A stretch of 64,000 nucleotides of DNA from positions 227,949 through 291,948 of the forward strand of contig NZ_BMMP01000003.1 of assembly GCF_014645895.1 (NCBI RefSeq). Reading direction: 5' to 3'. Under the pieces are notes generated by a model. The model was not told the origin of the DNA and ran no database searches. It saw only the letters and a list, made by a program, of their open reading frames with translations. A program made the position numbers and the translations under genes. Shown here piece by piece: positions 16,031-23,946 of this stretch. How positions within the stretch are numbered: position 1 is the stretch's first letter; the number at the start of each line of letters is the position of its first letter. The stretch comes from Streptomyces daqingensis. Lineage in GTDB: Bacteria; Actinomycetota; Actinomycetes; Streptomycetales; Streptomycetaceae.

Positions 16031-17742
16031 TCCGAGTACTGCTGCGCGTCCTGGGGAGCGAGTACGCCCCGCCCCTGCGCCGTACCGTGACTCTGATGAC
16101 CCTGACCGCGGCGGTCGAGGGCCTGTCCTACGCACTGGTGGTCCCCGTGCTGCGGGAGCTGCTCGGGGACACCCCCGAGGACGCCTGGCCCTGGGTGACG
16201 GCCTTCGGCGGCGCCATCGCGGTGTACGCCGCACTGCGCTACCTCAGCGACCTGTCCGGATTCCACGTCGGCAGCGCGCTGTTGCGCGGCATGTACCACC
16301 GCCTCGGAGACCACCTGGCCCGGCTGCCGCTCGGCTGGTACAACTCGGGACGCCTGGGCGAGGTGTCCGTCATGGCCAGCCGTGGCGTGCTCCAGGCGAT
16401 GGCCGTGATCGCGCATCTGCTCGCGCCCTTCATCTCGGCCAGCGTCACACCGCTGACCATCGTCGCCGTGATGCTCGTCTTCAACTGGCAGATGGGCCTG
16501 GCCGCGCTGGTCGCCGTGCCGGTCGTCGCGTTGATCCAGGTCTGGACGGGACGGACGACGGCCGCGAACGACGAGGAGCGTGACCGGCGCGACGAGGAGG
16601 CCGCCGGGCGGGTCATCGAGTACCTCCAGGCCCAGCCCGTCCTCCGGGCCGGCGGCCGGACCGCTGAACGCTTCGGGATGCTCGACGACTCGTTGCAGGA
16701 AGTCCAGCTGGCCTCCCGCCGTTCCACGCTGTCGGCGCTGCCCGGTGCGGTGGGTCTGGGCCTCACGGTGCAGGCGATGTTCACCGGCCTGCTCGCCCTG
16801 GGCGCCTACCTGGCACTCGGCAACGACATCGGTGTGGCGGAGACCCTGACGATCCTGGTGCTCGCCGCGCGCTGCGCCGATCCGCTGCTGTCGCTGACCG
16901 ACATCGGCGGCAAACTCCGCGGCGCGCGTTCCGTCCTGGCGAAGCTCGACACGGTGCTGCGCACCGAACCGCTGCCCGTGGCCCCGGACCCGGTGCAACC
17001 GACCGCCCACGACCTGGAGTTCGACGCCGCCACCTTCCGGCACGGCGACCGCACAGTGCTCGACGGCGTGACTCTCGCGGTGCCCGAAGGCCAGCGTCTC
17101 GCCGTCGTCGGGCCGTCGGGCGCGGGCAAGAGCACCATGCTGCAACTGCTCGCGCGGTTCTACGACGTGGAGGCGGGGGCGGTCCGCGTGGGCGGCGTGG
17201 ACGTGCGCGCCGTCGACCCGGAAGTGCTGATGGCGCAGATCGCCATCGTCTTCCAGAACGTCTACCTCTTCGACGGCACGATCGAGGAGAACGTGCGACT
17301 GGGCCGTCCTGACGCCTCCGACGCCGAGGTGCGGGAGGCGGCCGCCGTAGCGCGCCTCGACGAGGTGATCGAGCGGCTGCCCGGCGGCTGGGAGACCAAC
17401 GTGGGGGAGGGCGGCGCACTCCTTTCGGGCGGTGAGCGCCAGCGCGTATCGATCGCGCGCGCCCTCCTGAAGGACGCGCCGATCGTGCTCCTCGACGAGG
17501 TGACCTCCGCGCTGGACCCGGTGAACGAGGCGGCCGTCCAGGAGGGCATCGAACGTCTGATGGCGGGCCGGACCGTGGTGATGGTGGCGCACCGGATGCG
17601 GACCGTACGACGGGCCGACCGTGTCGTCTTCCTCGACGGCGGCAAGATCGCGGAGGAAGGCAGCCACGACGAACTGCTGCGGCAGGAGGGTCGCTACGCC
17701 GACTTCTGGAACATCTCCATGGCACCGGTGGCGGGGGAATGA
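16027..17742 (+). CDS. ABC transporter permease-ATPase 2 (YbtQ-like partner)
   Basis: The 571-residue partner starts in a 4-base ATGA overlap with the first ABC gene. A membrane domain spans about residues 15-310. The ATPase domain has GPSGAGKST from residue 362, LLSGGERQRVSIARALL, the Walker B IVLLDEVTSALD and VMVAHRMR. Both ATP sites of the presumed heterodimer look intact. With its neighbour it should form the membrane carrier for the NRPS product or its metal complex at the cytoplasmic membrane. It is closest in layout to the yersiniabactin YbtP-YbtQ pair, which acts in uptake; export is the main alternative. The type II thioesterase gene begins 7 bases downstream, so the genes are co-transcribed. 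Confidence 0.9.
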   Translation: MIRVLLRVLGSEYAPPLRRTVTLMTLTAAVEGLSYALVVPVLRELLGDTPEDAWPWVTAFGGAIAVYAALRYLSDLSGFHVGSALLRGMYHRLGDHLARLPLGWYNSGRLGEVSVMASRGVLQAMAVIAHLLAPFISASVTPLTIVAVMLVFNWQMGLAALVAVPVVALIQVWTGRTTAANDEERDRRDEEAAGRVIEYLQAQPVLRAGGRTAERFGMLDDSLQEVQLASRRSTLSALPGAVGLGLTVQAMFTGLLALGAYLALGNDIGVAETLTILVLAARCADPLLSLTDIGGKLRGARSVLAKLDTVLRTEPLPVAPDPVQPTAHDLEFDAATFRHGDRTVLDGVTLAVPEGQRLAVVGPSGAGKSTMLQLLARFYDVEAGAVRVGGVDVRAVDPEVLMAQIAIVFQNVYLFDGTIEENVRLGRPDASDAEVREAAAVARLDEVIERLPGGWETNVGEGGALLSGGERQRVSIARALLKDAPIVLLDEVTSALDPVNEAAVQEGIERLMAGRTVVMVAHRMRTVRRADRVVFLDGGKIAEEGSHDELLRQEGRYADFWNISMAPVAGE

Positions 17743-17748
17743 GCTGAG

Positions 17749-18549
17749 ATGTCTGTCGTTCCCGAGCCGCACGGCCCCCGCGGCGGAGCCGTGCGCCCCC
17801 TTGCCCCCCGGCCGTACGCCCGGGCCCGGGTCCTGCTCTTCCCCCACGGCGGCGGCAGCGCCAGCTACTACAGGCCGTGGGCGGACGCGGCACCCTGGGA
17901 CGTCGAGTTCCTCACGGTCCAGTATCCGGGCCGTGAGGAGCGCTACGGCGAACCGGTGCCGGCGGACATCCAGGGCATGGCCGCCGAGTTGGCGGACGAC
18001 GTGCCGAGCCGCGTGCAGCCGATTCCCACCGTCCTGTTCGGGCACAGCATGGGTGCTCTCGTCGCCTACGAGGTGGCCCGCCGGCTCACGGCGGCAGGTG
18101 AGTCCCCTGCAGGACTTGTCGTTTCGGGGCACCCCGCCCCGCAGCTGACCCGTCCGGGCCGTGTCCACCTCAGCGACGAGGACGAGTTGATCGAGGAACT
18201 GCGCCGCACCGAGGCGACGCACCGCGACCTCCTCGACAACCCCACGCTCGTCCAGGCGTTCCTGCCCATCATCCGGGGCGACTACCGGCTGAGTGAGACC
18301 TACCGGCCGTCCCCCGGTGAGCGCCTGCGCACGCCGGTCACCGTCCTGTACGGAGACCGGGACCCCGAGATCCACTCCTGGGAGGCAGAGGGGTGGCGCG
18401 AGGTCACCGACGGCGTCTGCCGCCAGCGCGTCTTCGAAGGCGGCCACTTCTATCTGGAGGAGCACCGCGCCCCGGTCGTGGAACTCCTCACGGCGCACGC
18501 GCGCACCGCCTCCGACGCGTCGCCGGTGCCGTGGCCGTCGGCTCCTTGA
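17749..18549 (+). CDS. type II thioesterase
   Basis: The 266-residue alpha/beta hydrolase begins with a 25-residue polar leader, then LLFPHGGGSASYYRPWA, typical of stand-alone editing thioesterases of NRPS and PKS lines. The nucleophile is Ser100 in GHSMGA; the acid lies in the VLYGDRDPEI segment and the histidine in FEGGHFYLEEH. These enzymes clear misprimed or stalled groups from carrier proteins in the cytosol. It follows the ABC pair by seven bases and precedes the ECF genes by 42. Its classical Ser nucleophile contrasts with the Cys in the TE domain of the third NRPS gene. Confidence 0.93.
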   Translation: MSVVPEPHGPRGGAVRPLAPRPYARARVLLFPHGGGSASYYRPWADAAPWDVEFLTVQYPGREERYGEPVPADIQGMAAELADDVPSRVQPIPTVLFGHSMGALVAYEVARRLTAAGESPAGLVVSGHPAPQLTRPGRVHLSDEDELIEELRRTEATHRDLLDNPTLVQAFLPIIRGDYRLSETYRPSPGERLRTPVTVLYGDRDPEIHSWEAEGWREVTDGVCRQRVFEGGHFYLEEHRAPVVELLTAHARTASDASPVPWPSAP

Positions 18550-18591
18550 ACAGTCCATACAACCGACAAGTCGACACGAGGGTAGTGAATC

Positions 18592-19206
18592 GTGACCGCC
18601 GAGACCATGGAACACCGCATCGATGTGCGGATGACTCCGAAGGACGTCATCAACATCGGTATCTTCGCCGCCCTCTACATCGTGACGGTGGGCGTATTCA
18701 ACCTGCTCGAATTCATCAACCCGGTGATGACGCTGGTCTCCAGCGCGATCAGCATCGTCGCGGCGGGTGTGCCGTTCATGCTGTTCCTCTGCAAGGTCCG
18801 GCACGGCGGCATGGTCACCGTGTTCGCCGTCCTCGTCACCGGGTTCATGCTCCTCATCGGCAGCCCACCCGTCACCCTTCTCGTAGGGGTCGTGGCGGCG
18901 CTGGCCGCCGAAGCGGTGCTGTTCGTCGGCCAGTACCGGTCGCGGAAGCTGAGCGTCGTCGCCTATGCCGTGTTCAGCACCTGGTTCGCCGGACTGATGA
19001 TGCCGATGCTCTACGCGCGTGCGGACTTCCTGTCCAGCCCCTACATGAAAGAGATGGGGCCGGAGTACGTCTCCGAGCTGGACTCGCTGCTCTCCCCGGC
19101 CGTGCTGATCGGGTTCGACGTTTCCACGCTGGTGTTCGGCCTGCTCGGCGGTCTGCTCGGGCTGCGGCTCCTCGACAAGCACTTCCGGAAGGCCGGCCTG
19201 GTGTGA
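18592..19206 (+). CDS. ECF transporter S component (MptD/Trep_Strep type)
   Basis: The GTG at 18592 follows GAGGG and gives a 204-residue, almost wholly hydrophobic protein with about six membrane segments (for example INIGIFAALYIVTVGVF, GVPFMLFLCKV, VFAVLVTGFMLLIG). MTPKDVINIGIFAALYI near the start and FSTWFAGLMMPMLY resemble the Trep_Strep/MptD family of energy-coupling-factor substrate-binding subunits. S components bind the substrate and topple in the membrane to deliver it. The family's substrates are mostly unknown; members occur near metallophore or vitamin genes. It overlaps the T gene by 4 bases. Being inside this cluster, it most likely handles the NRPS product, its metal complex, or a precursor. 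Confidence 0.82.
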   Translation: MTAETMEHRIDVRMTPKDVINIGIFAALYIVTVGVFNLLEFINPVMTLVSSAISIVAAGVPFMLFLCKVRHGGMVTVFAVLVTGFMLLIGSPPVTLLVGVVAALAAEAVLFVGQYRSRKLSVVAYAVFSTWFAGLMMPMLYARADFLSSPYMKEMGPEYVSELDSLLSPAVLIGFDVSTLVFGLLGGLLGLRLLDKHFRKAGLV

Positions 19207-19970
19207 CGAGCATCGATCCGCGACCGGGCACGTCCGTCCTGCCGGCGAGGGCCTCTGTTCCGCAGAGGCCCCTCGCGCGGCGGACGCTCGACCCGCGCAC
19301 CGCGGTGGTGATCCTGCTGGCAGCGAGCATCACCATCATGGCGCCCGGCGGCGTGTGGTTCGTTCCCGCGGCGCTGGTGGTCGGCCTGCTGCTCGCCCTG
19401 TCCGAGGGGGCGTACCGACGGGCTCTCGGACTGCCGCTGGCCGCGGGCCTGGCCGCCGCCGTGACCTACCTGCTGCCGCTGGCCGTCCGGTCGCCGGTGG
19501 TCGGCCTGTTCGCGGTCATGGCCGGGTTCACGCTGCGTCTCGTCGCCGTGGGCGGCATCGCCGCGCACCTGATCAACACCATCTCGCCGCCCCGGCTCAC
19601 CGCCGCGCTGCGGGCCGCACGGATCCCCTCGGTGTTCACGGTGTCGGGCGCGGTGATGCTGCGCTTCGTGCCCACGATCGTCGCCGAAGCGCAGGCCGTA
19701 CGCGACGCCATGCGGCTGCGCGGACTGGGCGGCGTGGCCGCGATGCTGCGGCATCCCGTGCAGAGCATCGAGTACTTCACGGTGCCGCTGATGGCGTCGA
19801 GCCTGCGGGCGGCCGAGGACCTCTCGGCCTCGGCGCTGCTGCGCGGTCTCGGCTCGCAGACGCGGCCGACGGCGATGCATCCGCCCCGGTTCGGCCTCGC
19901 CGACGCGGTGGCCGGGTCGGTGGTGATGCTGCTCGCGGCGGCGACGGTGCTGTGGAGGTCGGCGCGTTGA
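19203..19970 (+). CDS. ECF transporter T component (CbiQ-like)
   Basis: The GTG at 19203 sits in a GTGA overlap with the S gene and gives 255 residues. Several membrane spans occupy the N-terminal half (TAVVILLAASITIMAPGG onward). The C-terminal half has the two cytoplasmic coupling motifs of the family, each an Ala-x-Arg-type turn: one in RDAMRLRGLGG and one in ASALLRGLG. The T protein links the S component to the paired ATPases. The next gene begins at a TTG overlapping this stop, so S, T and A are coupled. A small start further upstream would overlap the S gene wholly, so 19203 is preferred. Confidence 0.88.
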   Translation: MTSIDPRPGTSVLPARASVPQRPLARRTLDPRTAVVILLAASITIMAPGGVWFVPAALVVGLLLALSEGAYRRALGLPLAAGLAAAVTYLLPLAVRSPVVGLFAVMAGFTLRLVAVGGIAAHLINTISPPRLTAALRAARIPSVFTVSGAVMLRFVPTIVAEAQAVRDAMRLRGLGGVAAMLRHPVQSIEYFTVPLMASSLRAAEDLSASALLRGLGSQTRPTAMHPPRFGLADAVAGSVVMLLAAATVLWRSAR

Positions 19971-21442
19971 TACTCCTGAAAGACGTCCGCTGGAGCTACC
20001 AGGAAAGCGGGACCCCGGCCGTCGACGGTCTCGACCTGCATGTCCGCCGCGGTGAGACCGTGGTCCTCTGCGGCCCGAGCGGCTCCGGCAAGAGCTCGGC
20101 GCTGCGGCTGATGAACGGCCTCATCCCGCACTTCCACGACGGCAAGCTGGACGGAGAAGTCCGCGTAGTGGGGGAGCCGGTCACAGAGCTCGCGCAGGTC
20201 GGGCGGGTGACCGGCACGGTCCTTCAGCACCCGCGCCGCCAGTTCTTCACCGACGCCGTCGACACCGAACTGGCCTTCGCCCTGGAGAACTTCGGTACGC
20301 CGTCACAGCAGATCCGCGACAGGGTGGGCGAGGTCGTCGCGGACTTCGGACTCTCTGAACTCTCCGGCAGGCTGCGGGAGTTGTCGGGTGGCCAGCAGCA
20401 GCGGGTGGCCTGCGCCGCGGCCGTCACCCATGAGCCGCCGCTGGTTCTGCTCGACGAGCCCACCGCGAACTTGTCGCCCCAGGGCATCGCGGACCTCACC
20501 GGGATCCTGCGGCACCTCAAGGAACTGGGCGCGACTCTCGTCATCGCCGAACACCGCCTGCACTATCTGCGCACCGTGGCCGACCGCATCGTGGTCCTCC
20601 ACAGCGGCCGTGCGGAAAGAGAATGGACCAGCGCCGAATTCCCGGGACTGACCGACGAAATTCTGCGCCGGGAGGGGCTGCGCAGCCTGAACGCACCCGA
20701 AAGAACCGGGGCACCGCCGATTTCCGCGCACGGCCCGAGCGTGGCACCGGGAGAAAACCCGGCGGAAGGCGGGGTGGGCGTCGCCGGCGGGAAAGCGGCA
20801 GGCGGGGCAGCGGACACACCCTCGGCGGAGGGTTCCGGCGTCGCTCTGCGCGGCCTCCGCTGCGTCATGCGGGGGCGCACGATCCTCGACATCGCGGAGG
20901 CACATCTGCCCAGCGGCGCCATCACCGCGGTCACCGGCCCGAACGGCGTGGGGAAGACCACCCTGGCCCGCGTCCTCGCGGGGCTGCAGCGCCATTCGGG
21001 ACGGGTGCTCCTCGACGGGCGCCCGCTGCACCGCTCACGCAGGCAGCGGGAGACCGCGATCGTCATGCAGGACGTGCAGCGGCAGTTGTTCACCGACAGC
21101 GTCAGGAGCGAACTGCGCCTGGGGGCCGTCCCCGAACAGGCCGAACGCGCCGCCACCGTCCTCGACGAGCTGGGCCTGGACGGTCTCGGGGACCGGCATC
21201 CCCTGGCGCTCTCCGGCGGGCAGCAGCAGCGCCTGGTCGTGGCCGCCGCCCGGCTGAGCGGGCGCCGTGTCGTCATCTTCGACGAGCCGAGCTCCGGCGT
21301 GGACCGCCGCCATCTGCGGTCGATGACACGCACCATGCGCGAGGTCGCCGAGGGCGGTGCGGTGGTCGTCCTCATCAGCCACGACGCCGACCTTCTCGAA
21401 CTCGCCGCCGACCGGGAGCTGCGTCTGCGTCCCGCCTGCTGA
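19967..21442 (+). CDS. ECF transporter double ATPase (A-A' fusion)
   Basis: One 491-residue protein contains two ATPase domains. The first has GPSGSGKSS at 36-44, LSGGQQQRVACA and VLLDEPTANLSP. The second has GPNGVGKTT at 324-332, LSGGQQQRLVVAAARL and VVIFDEPSSGVD. Each has its own Q-loop, and the linker (about 240-285) is Gly/Ala rich. This is the fused form of the EcfA/EcfA' pair that powers ECF importers at the inner face of the membrane. Start: TTG 19967 lies eight bases after GGAGG and overlaps the T gene stop; GTG 19952 is a possible alternative. A strong hairpin follows the stop, closing the operon that begins at 14201. Confidence 0.9.
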   Translation: MILLKDVRWSYQESGTPAVDGLDLHVRRGETVVLCGPSGSGKSSALRLMNGLIPHFHDGKLDGEVRVVGEPVTELAQVGRVTGTVLQHPRRQFFTDAVDTELAFALENFGTPSQQIRDRVGEVVADFGLSELSGRLRELSGGQQQRVACAAAVTHEPPLVLLDEPTANLSPQGIADLTGILRHLKELGATLVIAEHRLHYLRTVADRIVVLHSGRAEREWTSAEFPGLTDEILRREGLRSLNAPERTGAPPISAHGPSVAPGENPAEGGVGVAGGKAAGGAADTPSAEGSGVALRGLRCVMRGRTILDIAEAHLPSGAITAVTGPNGVGKTTLARVLAGLQRHSGRVLLDGRPLHRSRRQRETAIVMQDVQRQLFTDSVRSELRLGAVPEQAERAATVLDELGLDGLGDRHPLALSGGQQQRLVVAAARLSGRRVVIFDEPSSGVDRRHLRSMTRTMREVAEGGAVVVLISHDADLLELAADRELRLRPAC

Positions 21443-21446
21443 AGGC

Positions 21447-21473
21447 CCCTCCCGTGAAGAATGCACGGGAGGG
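21447..21473 (+). terminator. terminator of the transport operon
   Basis: CCCTCCCGTG (21447-21456) and CACGGGAGGG (21464-21473) form a perfect 10-bp stem with a 7-base loop, 4 bases after the ECF ATPase stop codon. No T-run follows, as is common in Streptomyces. Confidence 0.8.
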
Positions 21474-21488
21474 AAGGTGAAAGGAACA

Positions 21489-21518
21489 TTGTAGTGCGGC
21501 GGAATCGATTGCTAGCCT
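21489..21518 (+). promoter_or_regulatory. candidate asnB promoter
   Basis: TTGTAG (21489-21494) and TAGCCT (21513-21518) are spaced by 18 bases and resemble vegetative -35/-10 boxes. Transcription from here would give a leader of about 140 bases that is unusually AT-rich for this DNA and contains a short reading frame (21617-21664) ending just before asnB. Confidence 0.45.
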
Positions 21519-21665
21519 GACTCGATTCGTGCAGTTACATGCTTCTGCTTTTTCTGCTCTTTCATGCATTCTTCCGGTCGACGAATCCGGCAGTCCGTTC
21601 TGCGAGAAATCCGCCGATGAGTATTGAGTATTCTGCTGGCTCTGGAAAAGAAATGAGGTCGTGAG

Positions 21666-23510
21666 ATGTGCGGCATTGCGGGATGGGTGTCCTTCGACAG
21701 CGATCTGACGCGCTGCAGTCACGCGCTGGACTCCATGACCGAGACGATGGCCTGCCGGGGACCGGACGACCGCGGTGTGTATGTGCGTACTCACGCCGGT
21801 CTCGGACACAGGCGCCTCTCCATCATCGATCTGCCCGGCGGAACGCAGCCGATGAGCGCGAACACCCCGGCCGGCGAGGTCGCTCTGGTGTACTCCGGTG
21901 AGGTCTACAACTTCCAGGAGCTGCGAGAGCGCCTCAAGGCCGGCGGACACGCCTTCCGCACGGACAGCGACACCGAAGTGGTGCTCCGCTCCTACCTGGA
22001 GTGGGGCGAGAGCCTCGTCGACCACCTCGACGGCATGTACGCCTTCGCGATCTGGGACGAGCGCGACGAGAAGCTGCTGCTCGTGCGCGACCGCATGGGG
22101 ATCAAGCCGCTCTACTACTACCCGACGCGCGACGGTGTGCTGTTCGGCTCCGAGCCGAAGGCGATCCTGGCGAACCCGTCGGTGCCCAAAGCGGTCGACA
22201 CGGACGGGCTGCGCGAGCTGTTCGCGCAGACCAAGACCCCCGGCTGGGCGCTGTGGAAGGGCATGCGCGAGATGGTGCCGGGCACGCTGATCACCGTGGA
22301 CCGGCAGGGGCTGAGGGAGCGCACCTACTGGCGCCTCCGTGCGACCGAGCACGCCGAGAGCCAGGACGACACGGTGGCGCGGGTGCGGGAGATGCTCACG
22401 GGCATCGTCGACCGGCAGCTGATCTCGGACGTGCCGCAGGGTGTTCTGCTCTCGGGCGGCCTCGACTCCAGTGCGATCACCGGTCTCGCGGCCGAGCGCC
22501 TCGGTCTGCGGGGCGAGCAAGTGCGCACGTTCTCCGTGGACTTCGCCGGCCAGGAGGAGAACTTCGTCCCGGACGAGATGCGCGACACCCCCGACTCGCC
22601 TTTCGTCCGTGACGTCGCCGCGCACGTGCGGTCCGCGCACAAGAACGTGGTGCTCGACCCGGCGGACATCTCGGACCCCGCGGTGCGCCGCGCGGCCGTC
22701 GGCGCCCGCGACATACCCAACGGTTTCGGAGACCTCGACAACTCGCTGTACCTGCTCTTCAAGGCGATCAGGGAGCAGTCGACGGTGGCCCTGTCCGGGG
22801 AGTCGGCCGACGAGGTGTTCGGCGGATACCCCTGGTTCCACAGCGAAGCGGCCCTGCGTGCCGGGACTTTCCCGTGGATGACGGTCATCCCCCCGATGAG
22901 CCTGGCGGCCCGGACCGATCACATCGAGCCGGGGCTGCGCAAGCAGCTCGACGTGGAGACCTACACCGCCGACCAGTACGCGGCGGCGCTCGCCGAGGTC
23001 GAATACCTCGACGGGGAGTCCGAGCGGGACAGGCTCATGCGCACCATGTGCCACCTGCATCTGACGCGCTTCGTGCGTACGCTCCTCGACCGCAAGGACC
23101 GCCTCTCGATGGCGGTCGGGCTCGAAGTGCGGGTGCCGTTCTGCAATCACGAACTCGTCGAGTACGTCTACAACACCCCCTGGGCGATGAAGACGTTCGA
23201 CGGCCGCGAGAAGAGCCTGCTGCGGCAGGCTACGGCTCATGTGATGCCGCAGTCGGTGGTGGAGCGGGTGAAGAGCCCCTATCCGTCACCGCAGAACCCC
23301 GACTACGCGACGAACCTGCAGCGACAGGTCAAGGAGGTCGTAGGGGAACCGGACGCGCAGGTGTTCGCGCTGGTCGACCGCGCCTGGGCGCAGGACGTGG
23401 TGTCTCAGGACCCGGCGCGTATGTCGGTCGCCGTCAGGGCCGGTCTGGAGCGGGTGCTCGACCTGCACACCTGGCTGGAGCTGCATACGCCCGAACTGAT
23501 TCTGGACTGA
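21666..23510 (+). CDS. asnB: asparagine synthetase (glutamine-hydrolysing)
   Basis: The 614-residue enzyme starts MCGIAGW, exposing Cys2 as the N-terminal nucleophile of the class II glutaminase domain. FRTDSDTEVVLRSY and the other glutaminase motifs follow. The synthetase half has the PPi loop LLSGGLDSSAITG. The protein is complete and of normal length. It converts Asp, Gln and ATP to Asn in the cytosol. Several clusters use such enzymes to amidate carboxylates, so it could tailor the NRPS product; equally it may be a housekeeping asnB at the cluster edge. It has its own promoter candidate and a hairpin on both sides, which argues for independent expression. Confidence 0.93.
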   Translation: MCGIAGWVSFDSDLTRCSHALDSMTETMACRGPDDRGVYVRTHAGLGHRRLSIIDLPGGTQPMSANTPAGEVALVYSGEVYNFQELRERLKAGGHAFRTDSDTEVVLRSYLEWGESLVDHLDGMYAFAIWDERDEKLLLVRDRMGIKPLYYYPTRDGVLFGSEPKAILANPSVPKAVDTDGLRELFAQTKTPGWALWKGMREMVPGTLITVDRQGLRERTYWRLRATEHAESQDDTVARVREMLTGIVDRQLISDVPQGVLLSGGLDSSAITGLAAERLGLRGEQVRTFSVDFAGQEENFVPDEMRDTPDSPFVRDVAAHVRSAHKNVVLDPADISDPAVRRAAVGARDIPNGFGDLDNSLYLLFKAIREQSTVALSGESADEVFGGYPWFHSEAALRAGTFPWMTVIPPMSLAARTDHIEPGLRKQLDVETYTADQYAAALAEVEYLDGESERDRLMRTMCHLHLTRFVRTLLDRKDRLSMAVGLEVRVPFCNHELVEYVYNTPWAMKTFDGREKSLLRQATAHVMPQSVVERVKSPYPSPQNPDYATNLQRQVKEVVGEPDAQVFALVDRAWAQDVVSQDPARMSVAVRAGLERVLDLHTWLELHTPELILD

Positions 23511-23566
23511 CCGTGCCGAGCCGCTCGCGAAGCCCCCACCTCTTCCGAGCGGCCCTCATCGCCCTC

Positions 23567-23595
23567 GGCGGCGCCCTACCCCCCGGGGCGCCGCC
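23567..23595 (+). terminator. asnB terminator
   Basis: GGCGGCGCCC (23567-23576) pairs perfectly with GGGCGCCGCC (23586-23595) across a 9-base loop, 56 bases after the asnB stop. Confidence 0.7.
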
Positions 23596-23669
23596 GGGAG
23601 GCTGGGGATCACGGTGTGCACGACGCCATCGGCAGCCTGCTCCGCGCTCCGCCGTGCCGACCCGAAAAC

Positions 23670-23709
23670 GCAGACCGTGCCGGCCGAAAACTCGGCCGGC
23701 ACGGTCTGC
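23670..23709 (-). terminator. tRNA-Leu terminator, 18-bp stem
   Basis: An 18-bp perfect stem (23670-23687 with 23692-23709) closes a 4-base loop. Read on the minus strand it lies just past the tRNA 3' end and is followed by GTTTTC, a T-run, so it suits the tRNA transcript. It may also stop readthrough from asnB. Confidence 0.85.
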
Positions 23710-23717
23710 GATATGTG

Positions 23718-23802
23718 TGTCGGGAGGGGGACTTGAACCCCCACGCCCTGTAAAGGGCACTAGCACCTCAAGCTAGCGCGTCTGCCATTCCGCCACCCCG
23801 AC
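23718..23802 (-). tRNA. tRNA-Leu (anticodon GAG)
   Basis: The minus strand reads GTCGGGGTGGCGGAATGG at the 5' end, has a long variable arm typical of tRNA-Leu, a T arm GGGGGTTCAAGTCCCCC, and an acceptor strand TCCCGAC that pairs with GTCGGGG with one G-U. The anticodon loop is TTGAGGT, giving GAG, which reads CUC/CUU. The 3' CCA is not encoded. Length is 85 bases including the discriminator A. Its 3' end faces the NRPS locus. Confidence 0.95.
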
Positions 23803-23946
23803 AAGGTGCACCGCCCGGCTCGGCGTGCGGCGACCACAACTTTAACACCCGATCGGAGCCTGCCGATCACGCTGCCCTCCCGCCTCTTGGGACCCCGCCC
23901 GGGAAGCGGGAGTATGGGGAGCGGACCCGTGCTACGAGGAGGCAGT

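Noticed and set aside
15904..19182. Long minus-strand frame across the ABC and ECF genes
   Set aside because: Composition is His/Arg/Gln-rich as in antisense of GC-rich genes, with no recognisable domain; the plus strand has full ABC motifs.
541..21665. Iron box (DmdR/IdeR type) or Zur box in the metallophore locus
   Set aside because: I looked in each gap for TTAGGTTAGG-like and TGAAAATGA-like dyads and found none. A motif scan could still find weaker sites.
23806..23946. Longer start for the M20 peptidase overlapping the tRNA region
   Set aside because: The extra residues are Arg/Pro-rich and unlike the family, and the GAGGAGG site fits GTG 23947.
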